Of a DNA stretch of 64,000 nt, positions 24,743-34,245 are shown one piece after another. Under the pieces are notes generated by a model. That model did not search any database. It saw nothing but the letters and a program-made list of their open reading frames with translations, and was not told where the DNA came from. The translations under genes were made by a program, and so were the position numbers. Positions within the stretch are counted from its first letter, which is position 1, and the number at the start of each line of letters is the position of its first letter. Source of the DNA: CAVQFD01 sp963724695 (GTDB lineage: Bacteria > Acidobacteriota > Vicinamibacteria > Vicinamibacterales > CAVVIG01); contig CAVRVW010000003.1 in assembly GCA_963724695.1 (NCBI GenBank), forward strand, positions 124,001-188,000, read 5' to 3'.

Positions 24743-27200
24743 TTACACGTGCGCCGTCAGTGCGTCGTGCGTCCGTCGTCCCTGCTCGAGCGAATGTGAG
24801 GATGATGTCGGCCGTCACCGGCGCCCTGCGGAACGCGTCTTCGCCAATCGCGCTGGCGATCGCGTTCAGAACCGCCCCGTAGCCCGCTCCGACCGGCGGC
24901 TCGCCGACACCCCGTGCGCCGACGGGCGTTTCCGGATCCGCCAGGCCGACGGCATCCCACCGCATGTTCGTCGGGACGTCCAGGATCGTCAGCGGCTTGT
25001 TCGCGTGGAACCGCGTCGCCAGCGGCACGCCGTAATGCTGGTCGTAGACCCACTTCTGCATCAGCGCGTGGCCGATGCCCAGGCAGCATCCGCCCAGCAG
25101 CTGTCCGCCGAAGCTTCGCGGGTTGACGAGGGTGCCGACGTCGCCGACGCCGAGGAAGTCTACGAGCGTGACGTGTCCGGTCTCGATGTCCACTTCGACT
25201 TCGGCGAACCCGATCACGAACGAGTACGTGTCGCCGTCGCGCGGGTACGTGTCCTTGGCCACTCCCATCAGGCCGAGGCCGGCGAGCGCCGTGGCCGAGG
25301 CCCTGGTGATTGCGTGAATGTCGGCCGGCAGCTCGTGGCCGTCGAACCTGCCGCCCAACTCGATCGCCCGGCGGGCGGCGTCGGCGTAGCTCAGGCCGCG
25401 TGAAGGGTTGGATCGTGCGAACACGCGTTCGCCGCCCAGCGTGTAGTCCTGCGGCCGTCCGCCCATCGTCGCGCGCGGCAATCTCCTGCAGCTTCGACCG
25501 CGCGTCCACGGCGGCTGCGAGGTTCGCGCGGGTCATCGCATGCGTGGTCTGGCTGCCAACCGACATGCACGACCACGGCAGATGTTTCGCCGTGCTGCCC
25601 CAGGCCACTTCGACCTTCTCCCACGGCATGGCCAGCTCGTCGGCGGCCACGCGGGCCAGGTCGACCATGGAATGGGTGCCCAGGTTCCCGACGCCGGACT
25701 GCACGTGCAGCATGCCGTCGGGCCGAATCGTCATCAGTCCGTCGTAACCGATCGAGCCGGCGCCGTGAGGGCCGACGGCCACGCCGACGCCCCGCACCTT
25801 CGATCCACGCCGCGCGCCCGCGCGCGCCGCGCGCGTCGTCCAGTCGAATGTCTGCGCGCCGCGGTCGAGCGCCTCCTTGACGAAGGCGCTCGTCGTGTAG
25901 CGGCGCCGGCCGCCGGCGGCGGCAGGCCCGTAGGGCGCCTTGCCTTCGGGTGCGTTCACGCGCCTGATGGCGACTTGATCCAGCCCCAGCTTCCGGGCGG
26001 CCTTGCTGACGACGGGCTCCATGATGCCGTTGGCCTGCATCGGCCCCGGCGAGCGCTGCTGGGATCTCGGAGGCGTGTTCGTCAGCACGGGCACGCCACG
26101 AAATCGCATCGAGAGCGGCTGCCAGATGAGCGATGCGGCGTTGGCCGCCGACCGGTGATCGCCCATGGGTCCATACGGTCCGTTGTCTTCGACGATGAAG
26201 AGGTCGAGCGCTGTGATGCGGCCGTCTTTTCTGAAGCCGACCCGCGCGCGGCCGACCATGCCCGTGCGCGCGCGGCCGATGCCGTGCTCCTCTTCGCGGC
26301 TGATGCGCATCATCACCGGCTGGCCGGCTTTCTTCGACAGGAGCGCCGGGATGGCCATCGAGATGGCGCCCGCGCCCTTGCTGCCGAAGCCGCCGCCGCA
26401 GTACTCGCTGACGAGCACGATGTCTTCCGGCTCGATGCCGACCCAGCGCGCGATCGGCTCCACCGTTCGGATGACGCTCTGCGTCGAGCCGTTCAGAAAC
26501 AGCTTGCCGTTCTGCCAGTAGGCCATCGCCGATCGGGTTTCCATCGGCTGGTGGCCTGTGGACTGGACCACGAACGTCTCGTCGACGATCTCCGCGGCGT
26601 CGCGGAAGCCGGCCTCGAGATCGCCGTACGACCACTCCTCGGGCGCCGGCCCCATCGGCAGGCGGCCTTCGGCGGCTTCAGCCGACCTGTTCGGGCGTCC
26701 ACTTCAGCGTGCGGATGGCCGGTCGATTCGGCGGCGCGCCTGGCGCCGAGGGCTCCGGCGGGTACCACGCGTTTCCCTCGAGCCGCGCGTTTGCGCCATC
26801 CGGCTTCAGGCTCTCGACCGGATCGACGACGAAGGGCAAGCGGCTCAAAGGTGACGACGATGCGCTCGATCGCGTCGGCGGCAGTCACCTCGTCCATGGC
26901 GGCGACGGCGAGGATCGGCTCGCCGAGATACAGCGGCTCGTCGGTCAGGACGCGCTCCGCCCCCGCCTGCGCCGAGGGCGGCAGGTCGTCGACGGTGAGG
27001 ATGGCCTTGACGCCCGGCATGGCGAGCGCGCCGCTCGCGTCGATGCCGGTCACGCGAGCGTGGGGCATCGGGCTCAGAAGCAGCTTGGCGAAGAGCATGC
27101 CTTCCGCGCGGAAGTCCTCGGCGTAGCGGGCGCGGCCGGTGACCTTCGCCATCAGGTCCGGCGGGGTGTAGTTCCGGCCGACGAGCTTCGTATCTGCCAT
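24743..27200 (-). pseudogene. Xanthine dehydrogenase-type molybdopterin-binding subunit, four frame breaks
   Basis: Large molybdenum-cofactor subunit of the xanthine/aldehyde/CO dehydrogenase family, about 817 aa after correction. From the ATG at 27200 (MADTKLVGRNYTPPDLMAKV) the parts come in the normal order: N-terminal VTGRARYAEDFRAEGMLFAK, moco motif CGGGFGSKGAG, SREEEHGIGR, GIMEPVV, SVGSQTTHAMTRANL, and GARGVGEPPVGAG carrying the catalytic Glu. The frame breaks near 26841, 26688, 25476 and 24795, each by one extra base. The corrected end is LEQGRRTHDALTAHV at 24743. No FAD or 2Fe-2S partner subunit lies next to it, which is unusual because this family works with both. Oxidised substrate unknown (aldehyde or heterocycle). 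Confidence 0.88.
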
Positions 27201-27325
27201 GCGTGAGATTATGCGCCTGCTGGCAGGCGAGCCGGGCAGGTTCACACTTTGCCGAGTCGGTTCAGGCTAGAATCTCCGGACCGAGCAGCCTTTCGCGGCG
27301 AAATCAGCATCGGGGAGAGCTGAGC

Positions 27326-28720
27326 ATGACTGGGAGAAAGTCGAATACGGGCGCGTCCGTCCACCGTGCAAGCCGCCGGCACTTTTTCAAGATGCTGGCC
27401 GGAAGCCCGCTGCTGGCCCTGGCCTACCCGGCCTTGTCCCCCAGCTGGCAGAAGGCGGTCGATCGCGAGCTGCAGCGCGGGCGGGCGTTGAGCCGTTGTC
27501 CCGAGTGCGGTGCGGAGATGTTCACCGCGCAGTCGACCGGTGCGCCGGCGCAGGCGCCAGGCGCCCTCGACGTGCACCTGAGCGGCCAGCTGGTCGAGTC
27601 CGCGGACCAGGCCATCAACGTCTGGGACTTCGAGCAGGTCGCCCACGCGAACAACCTGCCCGAACACTGGGCCTACCTGCACATGGGCGTCGACGACTTC
27701 GAGACGAGGAAGGCCAACAGGGAGGGCTTCCAGCGCCTCATGCTTCGCCCCAGGCGGCTCGGGCAGGACGTTGCCAAGCTGGACACGTCGGTCCAGCTGA
27801 TGGGCCGCCGGTGGGACACGCCGCTGTTCCTGTGCCCGGTCGCCGCCCTCGAGGCGTATCACACCGAGGGCGAGAGCGGGGCGGCCAGGGCAGCCCGCGC
27901 GAGAGGCATTCTCCAGATCCAGTCGCACCAGAGCTCGCAGTCGTACGAAATGATCGCCGAGGCCAGGGGCGAACCGCACTGGTTCCAGCTCTACGCGAAC
28001 GCCGACTGGGCCATCAACCAGCGGACGCTCGCCAACGTCTCGAAGGCCGGGTGCCCAGTCGTGGTGTGGACGATCGATCTCATTGGCGGAAGCAACCGGG
28101 AGCTTTCGAGGCGATCGCAGGGGCGCGACGGCTACGACCGGCCGCTTTGCCAGAACTGCCACAACCACAAGCCGGACTACCAGCGTCCGATGCACCGCAA
28201 CGTCGCGGGGCCTGCCGGACCTCGTGTGCCGTTCAACTGGGACTACGTCAAGCGTCTCAAGGACGCCACCCCGATGAAGGTCGTCCTGAAGGGCATCGTC
28301 ACACGCGAAGAGGCGGAGCTGGCCATCGAGAACGGCGCCGACGGCGTCTTCGTCTCGAACCACGGAGGTCGCGCCGAGAACAGCAACCGCGGGACGATCG
28401 ACTCGCTGCCGGAAGTCGTGGCCGGGGTAAAGGGCCGGGCTCCGGTGTTCATCGACAGCGGCGTCCGCCGCGGAGCTGACATCTTCAAGGCGCTGGCGCT
28501 CGGCGCCGACGCAGTCGGTATCGGCAGACCGTATGTGTGGGGCCTTGGCGCGTTTGGTCAGCAGGGCGTGGACCGGGTGATCCAGCTTCTCCTGGACGAG
28601 TTCAGGATGGTCATGCGGCAGACCCGCACGACGTCTATCGATCAGATTGGCCCGCAGTTCGTGATGGAAGGAAAAGAACCCATCATGATGCGCAGCAACA
28701 ACCTCGGCTTCGGCCTCTGA
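27326..28720 (+). CDS. Tat-exported FMN-dependent alpha-hydroxyacid oxidase with CXXCH motif
   Basis: FMN-dependent alpha-hydroxyacid dehydrogenase/oxidase (lactate dehydrogenase LldD family), 464 aa. The ATG at 27326 gives a twin-arginine signal (RASRRHFFKMLAGSPLLALA). Family residues: FQLYANADW, Lys in MKVVLKGI, catalytic His-Arg in VFVSNHGGR, and FMN phosphate loop GADAVGIGRPYVWGL. Two features are not part of the normal family: a CPECG pair near residue 56, before the barrel, and an insertion in the loop after VWTIDLIGG containing LCQNCHNHKP, a CXXCH motif usual for covalent heme c. This could be a flavocytochrome, or the four cysteines could bind a metal. Followed closely by a YceI gene; divergent from the molybdenum subunit. 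Confidence 0.88.
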   Translation: MTGRKSNTGASVHRASRRHFFKMLAGSPLLALAYPALSPSWQKAVDRELQRGRALSRCPECGAEMFTAQSTGAPAQAPGALDVHLSGQLVESADQAINVWDFEQVAHANNLPEHWAYLHMGVDDFETRKANREGFQRLMLRPRRLGQDVAKLDTSVQLMGRRWDTPLFLCPVAALEAYHTEGESGAARAARARGILQIQSHQSSQSYEMIAEARGEPHWFQLYANADWAINQRTLANVSKAGCPVVVWTIDLIGGSNRELSRRSQGRDGYDRPLCQNCHNHKPDYQRPMHRNVAGPAGPRVPFNWDYVKRLKDATPMKVVLKGIVTREEAELAIENGADGVFVSNHGGRAENSNRGTIDSLPEVVAGVKGRAPVFIDSGVRRGADIFKALALGADAVGIGRPYVWGLGAFGQQGVDRVIQLLLDEFRMVMRQTRTTSIDQIGPQFVMEGKEPIMMRSNNLGFGL

Positions 28721-28755
28721 TGCGCACCGGGTCAGAACAGGAAGGCAGGTCTCGA

Positions 28756-29322
28756 ATGTCGCGGCGAGCGGGAACGATGATGACTCTCTGTGCCGGGCTC
28801 GTGTTCCTGCAGGCGCAGTCGACTGCCGCCCAGCAGCCCAACGCCGATTTCAACGTCTCTGGGACGTCCACCATCCGCGGCTGGACGTGTTCGGCGAGGG
28901 GCGTGATCGCGGTGACGCCGGCCAAGAGCGGCGCCCAGGCGGTGCCCGGGTATGCGAACGGCGTCCAGACGGCGACCGTGACCGTGCCGGTCAAGGGCTT
29001 CAAGTGTCCCAACGAAGAGATGACGCAGCATCTCCTCGAGGCCATGAAGGCCGACAAGTTCTCGGAGATCGTCTACCGTCTCGACAAGTACGAAGTGGCC
29101 GGCGCCCAGACGCAGGCGACGGGCACGATGACGATCACCGGGGTCAGCCAGCCCCTGAGCTTTCCCGTCGCACTGAAGCCGTCGCCGCAGGGCGTACAGG
29201 TCGAGGGCAGCACGCGGCTGGACATGACGAAGTTCGGCGTCGAACCGCCGGTCGTGATGCTCGGCATGCTGAAGGTCGGGCCCCAGATCCGCATCGAGTT
29301 CAAGGGGCTCGTGGCTCCGTAG
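28756..29322 (+). CDS. YceI-family periplasmic protein
   Basis: YceI-like lipocalin-fold protein of 188 aa. I prefer the ATG at 28756 (AGGAAGGCAGG upstream, signal peptide TMMTLCAGLVFLQAQSTAAQ); an ATG at 28720 overlapping the preceding stop is the alternative. Family signs are FNVSGTSTIRGWTCSARGVI, VPVKGFKCPNEEMTQHLLEAM, MKADKFSEIVYRL, and the final TGTMTITGVSQPLSFPV and FGVEPPVVMLGMLKVGPQI. YceI proteins bind isoprenoid or amide lipids in the periplasm. Coupled to the FMN oxidase (35-bp gap), so perhaps it carries a quinone or lipid for it; that is inference. Two Cys (WTC, FKC) could form a disulfide. Confidence 0.88.
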   Translation: MSRRAGTMMTLCAGLVFLQAQSTAAQQPNADFNVSGTSTIRGWTCSARGVIAVTPAKSGAQAVPGYANGVQTATVTVPVKGFKCPNEEMTQHLLEAMKADKFSEIVYRLDKYEVAGAQTQATGTMTITGVSQPLSFPVALKPSPQGVQVEGSTRLDMTKFGVEPPVVMLGMLKVGPQIRIEFKGLVAP

Positions 29323-29428
29323 GGGAACGGGGAACAGGGAACTGGGAACCGGCTAGGGACTCGGGACGGCCCAAGAACAGAAGGACCAAGGACCGCCTAA
29401 GGCCCAAGCCCCAAGAACCAAGGACTGA
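29323..29428. repeat. Intergenic repeats GGGAACAGGGAAC and AAGGACCAAGG
   Basis: Fills the whole gap between the convergent YceI and ADOP genes. The first 40 bp are GGGAACAGGGAACTGGGAAC-type units; the rest are AAGGACCAAGGACCGCCTAAGG-type units. Starts directly at the YceI stop. Confidence 0.8.
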
Positions 29429-29429
29429 C

Positions 29430-32095
29430 TTAGCGCTGCCGCAGTGCGGCAATCGGGTTGGTGCGCGCGGCCCGCCATGCGGGAAGGAGCGTGGCCACGA
29501 GCACGCTGCTCAGCACGATCGCCGACGCCGTCAGGAACGACACCGCGTCGGTCGCGCTGACGCCGTACAGCACGGACCCGAGGAGCCGCGTGACGGCGAA
29601 CGACACGACCATCCCGCCCGCGGCGCCGAGCGCGCCCAGCCGCAGGCCGCGGCCGAGAAAACGACGCACCACGTCGCCGCGCTGTGCGCCAAGAGCCATC
29701 CGGATGCCGATCTCGTGCGTGCTCTGCTTCACGGTGTACGACACGAGCCCGTAGATCCCCATCGCGGCCAGGCCCATCGCTGCGACGCCGAAAGTCAGCA
29801 GCATCCGCGCCGTCATCCGGAAGATGGTGAGCGACGCGCCCGCCTGCTCGGCCAGCGTCTTCGCGTCCAGAACGGGCAGGTTGGCATCGAGCCCCTGGAT
29901 GTGTCCGCGCGCCTGCGCCATCAGCGTGCCCGGATCGGAGGTCCCTCGCGTGTGCAGGATCATCTCCGGCTGATAGCTCTGGAAGAACGGCAGGTACACG
30001 TACGGCCGGGGCGCCTCGTTGATGCGCGCGTACTTGACGTCGCGCGCCACGCCGACGACGGTCCGCCAGTTGCCGGAGACCATGCGGATCCGCTTGCCGA
30101 TCGCGTTCGACGGACCTCCCCAGAAACGCCGGGCCAGTGTCTCGTTGACGATGGCGACCTGCGACGCGTCGGGATCGTCCTGGCGGGCAAACTCGCGGCC
30201 GGCCAGGAGTCCGATTCTGAGCGTCCGGAAATAGTCCGGCGCGACGATGTTGAAGAGAAAGCTCAGGTCCTCGTCTCGCCGAGGCTCGTAGCCCTCGACC
30301 GTGACCGGCTGTCCCGGTCCGTCGACCATCGTCATCGGATACGCCATGGCCAGCGTCGCCGACTCCACGCCCGCGTCTGCGCGGCTGGCATCCAGCAGGC
30401 GCTCGTAGAACACGCGGCCGCGTTGTTCGTCGTACCCGTTCGGGCCCAGATCCAGCGACATCGAGATCACGTGGTCGGCATTGAATCCGGCGTCCGCCTG
30501 CTCGGCCGCGTCCAGGCTGCGTGCCACCAGGCCGGCCCCGACGAGCAGCAGCACCGACACGGCCACTTGCGCCACGACCAGCGCCGTACGCAGTCCGGCC
30601 CGTCCGGAGCCTCGGGGCGACAGGTCGTCCTTCATCACCGACACGAGATCCAGCCGTGAGCTGCGCAGGGCAGGGACGAAGCCAACGAGCAGCGCGCTCG
30701 CGCCGGCGGCGAGAGCCGCGAACAGCATCACGGTCCGATCCATCGACACGTCGAGAAAGAGGCGCATCGGGACGCCACGGACCGCGCCCGACCATAGCAG
30801 TGGCAGCGCATACGAGGCCAGCAAGAGGCCAAGCGCCCACGCCGGAATGGCCAGCAGCAGGTTCTCGACGAGGAGGAGGCGTAGGATCCGGCCCCGGCTC
30901 GCTCCGAGCGCCAGCCGAACGGCAATTTCTCCGCGCCGCGACACACCGCGCACGAGCACCAGGCCCGCGACGTTGGCACACACGATCAGCAGGAGCAGGG
31001 TGCCCATGGCGCCGAGAACCACCACTGCCGGCAGCATGTAGGTCTGTGCGCCGAAGGGCGACTGCCAGATCGGGACAACGGTCACCTGCAGTTCGTCCTC
31101 GCGCCTCCCGGCATCTTCGGCCAGTTCCCTCGAGAGGAGCGCCGTTTTGGCAGACGCTGATGAGAGCGTCGCGCCCGGCGGCAGGCGGCCGAACACCATC
31201 AAGACGGGGGTCGTCCGGTCCGACAGCGGATCGACGATCTTCGTCTGTTCGGACGACAGCGTGGACCAGCCGCGCTCGCCGAGCTGCGGCAGCATCATCA
31301 CCGGGACGAACGCCTCGATGTCGAAGCTGACTACCGAGCCGTGGAACGCCGCATCCGCGACGCCGACGACGGTCAGGGGATACGCGTTGAGGTGGATGGT
31401 CCTGCCGACGATGTTCGGATCGGCGCTGAAGGAGCGGCGCCACAGGCCGTCGCTGATCACCACGTAGGGGTGCTGTCCTGGCGCGACCTCGTCCGAGGGG
31501 AGAAACACGCGGCCGAGCTGCGCGCGCACGCCGAACAGTTGAAAGTAGTTGCCGGTGACGAACTCGCCCCACACGCGCTCGCCGCTGTTGCCGAGGCCCA
31601 GGCTGAAGGTCGAGAGCGACGATCCCGCGAGGCCCGCGAAGGCGCGGTCGTGGTCGCGGACGTATTTGTAGTCTGGATACGACAGCGTGGTTTGGCGCCC
31701 CGTGTTCGTCCTGGCAAGGACGACGCCCAGGCTGCTCGAGCCTTCGACGCCGGCGAGCGGCTTGAGCGCGAGGCCCTTGAAGAGGGTGAAGACCGCGGCG
31801 TTGAGGCCGATGCCGAGGGTGAGGACGGCAACGACGATGACCGCAAAGCCCGGGCTCCTGGCGAGGACACGGAGTGAGTAGCGCACGTCGGTCAGGACGT
31901 TGCCGCGACGGCCTCGAGCCAGCGGGAGGTCCACACCTGGCGCGACGCGTCCGCGGTCAGCGTGACGTTCCCGAACTCCTTGATCGACGCGAGCCTCGCG
32001 GCCTCCGGATCGGCGCCGTCGGCCACACGATCGCGCGCGGCCATGGCCAGGTGGGCGCGAATCTCTTCCTGAATCTCGTCATCGTCGGGCCGCAT
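29430..32095 (-). CDS. ADOP-type ABC permease (MacB/FtsX family), one frameshift near the N-terminus
   Basis: Acidobacterial-type permease of about 880 aa. The ATG at 32095 opens a short soluble region (MRPDDDEIQEEIRAHLAMAA, RLASIKEFGNVTL, WTSRWLEAVA) typical of ADOP proteins; the frame breaks near 31897, and the continuation TDVRYSLRVLARSPGFAVIV starts the first membrane helix. Two MacB periplasmic domains and eight predicted membrane segments follow in FtsX order: TM1, periplasmic domain (residues about 100-330), three TMs, a second TM-periplasmic-three-TM block ending VATLLPAWRAARTNPIAALRQR. There is no ATPase gene nearby. Preceded by a PadR regulator with a 6-bp gap, the standard ADOP arrangement. 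Probably part of an efflux or lipoprotein-handling system. Confidence 0.9.
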
Positions 32096-32101
32096 CTCGT
32101 C

Positions 32102-32477
32102 TTACTCCTTGCTGCCGGAGGGCGCGGTTGCCGGGTTCAGGATGCGGCCGATCGCGGCCACCAGCTCGCCCCAGCGTGTCTGCTCGCGCAGGAGCTGTTT
32201 CTTGCCCTCCGGCGTGAGGCGGTAGAACTTGGCGCGCTGGTTCGCAGTCGGTCTGGCGCCACTCGGACGCCAGCCAGCCGCGCTTGGCGAGCCGCTGGAG
32301 GGCAGGGTAGAGCGAGCCCGTCTCCACGTGGAGGACATCCGACGACTGCGCGCGGATGGTCTGCGCGATGGCGTAGCCGTGCTGCGGTCCCCACTGCAGG
32401 GTGCGGAGGATCAGCATGTCGAGTGTTCCCTGGAGAAGGTCGATGCGCGACTGGTCGGGGCGAGGGCGGGGTGGCAT
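32102..32477 (-). CDS. PadR-family transcriptional regulator (one frameshift)
   Basis: Winged-helix regulator of about 125 aa, start ATG at 32477. N-terminal PadR motif IDLLQGTLDMLILRTLQWGP, then HGYAIAQTIRAQSSDVLHVE and TGSLYPALQRLAKRGWLASE. One extra base near 32253 separates the second half; corrected it reads NQRAKFYRLTPEGKKQLLRE and ends PSGSKE. PadR proteins repress neighbouring transporter genes until a ligand binds; this one very likely controls the ADOP permease directly downstream. Confidence 0.9.
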
Positions 32478-32519
32478 GTAGACACTCTACATGCTTGGAT
32501 GTAGATTGTCTACAGCCTG

Positions 32520-32692
32520 TTCCTCGCGGACAGAGAACAGGGAACAGGGAACAGGGAGCGGAGAACAGGGAACAGGGATCCGGGGATTGGGACCCAAGGG
32601 ACCGGCCCAAGGACCAGGGACCAAGTCCGGCCAAGGACCAAGGACCGCCCAAGGACCAAGCCCCAAGGACTAAGGCCAAGGGGCGCGCCCCC
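32520..32692. repeat. Intergenic repeats GAACAGGGAACAGG then AAGGACCAAGGACC
   Basis: About 170 bp of two consecutive degenerate repeat types: GGGAACAGGGAGCGGAGAAC from 32537 and AAGGACCAAGGACCGCCC from 32605. It lies upstream of PadR and downstream of the dienelactone hydrolase (both leftward), ending beside the latter's stop codon. Confidence 0.8.
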
Positions 32693-32694
32693 AG

Positions 32695-33596
32695 TTAAGC
32701 GAGCGCTGTCTTGTAAAGCGCGAGCAGTTTCGTCCAGGCTCGCTCAGCGTCCGGCGCGTTGTAGATCGGCTTGCCGGCTTCGGCCGGCATGTCCGGCACG
32801 CACCAGCCGTGCAGGGCCTGGTACACCTCGATCTCGGCCGGCACCTTGGCGGCCGCGAAAGCCTCGCGCAGCTTGTCCTTCGCATCCGGCTGCCGTGCAT
32901 CGTCGTTGGACGCCACGCCGACGTAGAGCTGCGCCTTCATCTTCGGCACCAGCATGTGCGGGCTCGTCGGGCTCTCAGTCACCAGGCCGCCGCCGTGGAA
33001 CGATGCGCCGGCGCCGACGCGGTCCGGCACCGCTGCCGCTGTCCTGAAGACCAGCGGGCCGCCCATGCAGTAGCCCTGTGTGCCGATCTTGCGCGTCTTG
33101 TTCACCTGCGGCTGTGTGTCGAGGAACGCGACGAATGCCGCGGCGTCCCGCTCGGCGGCGTCCGGCGCGCCGATCGAGCCCATCAGCTTCTGCAGCATCG
33201 CCATGTTTTCTTTGCTCTGGAAGCTGAACTCTTTCGTGTTCAGACCGGGCAGCGGCGCCTTCGACACGCGGTAGAACGGGTTCGGCACCAGCACCACGTA
33301 GCCGGCGCCCGAGAGCCGCTTGCCCATCTCGCGCATGGCCGGCCGGAGGCCGAACGCGTCCGGCCAGAGGATCACGGCCGCGTGCATCCCGCCCGTCGGC
33401 ATGAAGAGCGCCGCGTCGCACGTCCCATCCGGTGTTCTGATCTGCACGTCGCTCTCGCTCGTCGGCAGACCCTGGGCCGACACGCCCGTGGCCGCCGCGA
33501 TTCCGGCGGCCACCGTGAGCGCCACGAAGTCGCGCCGCGACAGCTCGGCTCGGCGAAGAGTCGTTCGTCGTCGTGATCGTTCGCGTCATTCGCCAT
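32695..33596 (-). CDS. Exported dienelactone hydrolase-family protein (one frameshift)
   Basis: Alpha/beta hydrolase of the dienelactone hydrolase family, about 300 aa. The start ATG at 33596 (MANDANDHDDERLFAE) lies before a Tat signal LSRRDFVALTVAAGIAAATG; a frame break near 33548 separates the two. Catalytic residues fit the family: Cys nucleophile in GTQGYCMGGPL, Asp region VASNDDARQPDAK, His in YQALHGWCVPD. The early part AVILWPDAFGLRPAMREMGK is also typical. Acts in the periplasm, probably on cyclic esters or related compounds; no pathway partners are next to it. Confidence 0.88.
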
Positions 33597-33659
33597 GGTT
33601 TGTCCCCCTTGCGACGGGTTTACAGCGAGCCCCGATTGTAGATCCGTCGCGTCGCATTT

Positions 33660-33703
33660 CTGAGCCCTGAGCCCTGAGCCTGGCCTGAGCCCTGAGCCTG
33701 AGC
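33660..33703. repeat. GAGCCCTGAGCCTGAGCC intergenic repeat
   Basis: Short run of GCCCTGA units directly in front of the GyrI-like gene. It replaces the expected ribosome-binding region, which makes the start of that gene hard to place. Confidence 0.7.
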
Positions 33704-33705
33704 CT

Positions 33706-34170
33706 ATGATTGAGGCGTCCATGGCCGTCGAGCTGAAGCGCCTCGCGAGCATCCCCCTCGCTGTCATCCGCCGCCAGGCGCGTGCGGCCGAGTTGTCACG
33801 CGTCGTCCCGGAATGCTGCGGCCTCGTGTGGAACGCCGTGCGAGCCCAGCAGGTGAAGGCTGGCCGCAACGTCGCCATCTATTGGGACAGCACTATCCGC
33901 CTCGAGGTAGGAGTCGAGCTTGACGAACCGTTTACGGAGATCGGCGACGTCGTACGCTCCGCAACACCGGCCGGCGACGTCGCGGTGGCTACCCATTGCG
34001 GACCCTACGGTGGCCTCGGGGCCGCCCACGACGCCGTGCGCGAGTGGTGCAAGGCCAACAACCGAACCCTCGCCGGCCCCAGCTGGGAAATCTACGGCCA
34101 CTGGCAGCCCGAGTGGAACGCCGCCCCGTCCCTGATCCGCACGGACGTTCACTATCTTCTTAAGCCTTAA
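33706..34170 (+). CDS. GyrI-like small-molecule-binding protein
   Basis: Protein of 154 aa with the GyrI-like / AraC effector-binding fold (two SHS2 units). Start ATG 33706, or ATG 33721 (MAVELKRLASIPLAVIRRQA), which fits the family better; no good Shine-Dalgarno supports either. Conserved parts: VWNAVRAQQVKAGRNVAIYW, FTEIGDVVRSATPAGDVAVA, THCGPYGGLGAAHDAVREWC, LAGPSWEIYGHW. There is no DNA-binding domain, so it is a stand-alone ligand-binding domain, perhaps a drug or metabolite sponge. The last residues LKP and the stop are encoded by the start of the CCTTAAG repeat that follows. Confidence 0.85.
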   Translation: MIEASMAVELKRLASIPLAVIRRQARAAELSRVVPECCGLVWNAVRAQQVKAGRNVAIYWDSTIRLEVGVELDEPFTEIGDVVRSATPAGDVAVATHCGPYGGLGAAHDAVREWCKANNRTLAGPSWEIYGHWQPEWNAAPSLIRTDVHYLLKP

Positions 34171-34245
34171 GCCTTAAGCCTTAAGCCTTAAGCCTTGAGC
34201 CCTGAGCCCCCGATCCCTGTTCCCTGTTCCCCGTTCTCTGTCCGC
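34160..34245. repeat. CCTTAAG tandem repeat between convergent genes
   Basis: Five CCTTAAG units followed by CCTGAGCC and CCCTGTTCCC types. Both convergent genes (GyrI-like and 5'-nucleotidase) end inside it, taking stop codons and last residues from it. Confidence 0.8.

Noticed and set aside
30521..31330. Long plus-strand frame opposite the ADOP permease
   Set aside because: Antisense, Arg/Ser/Pro-rich; the minus strand has the complete permease with membrane helices.
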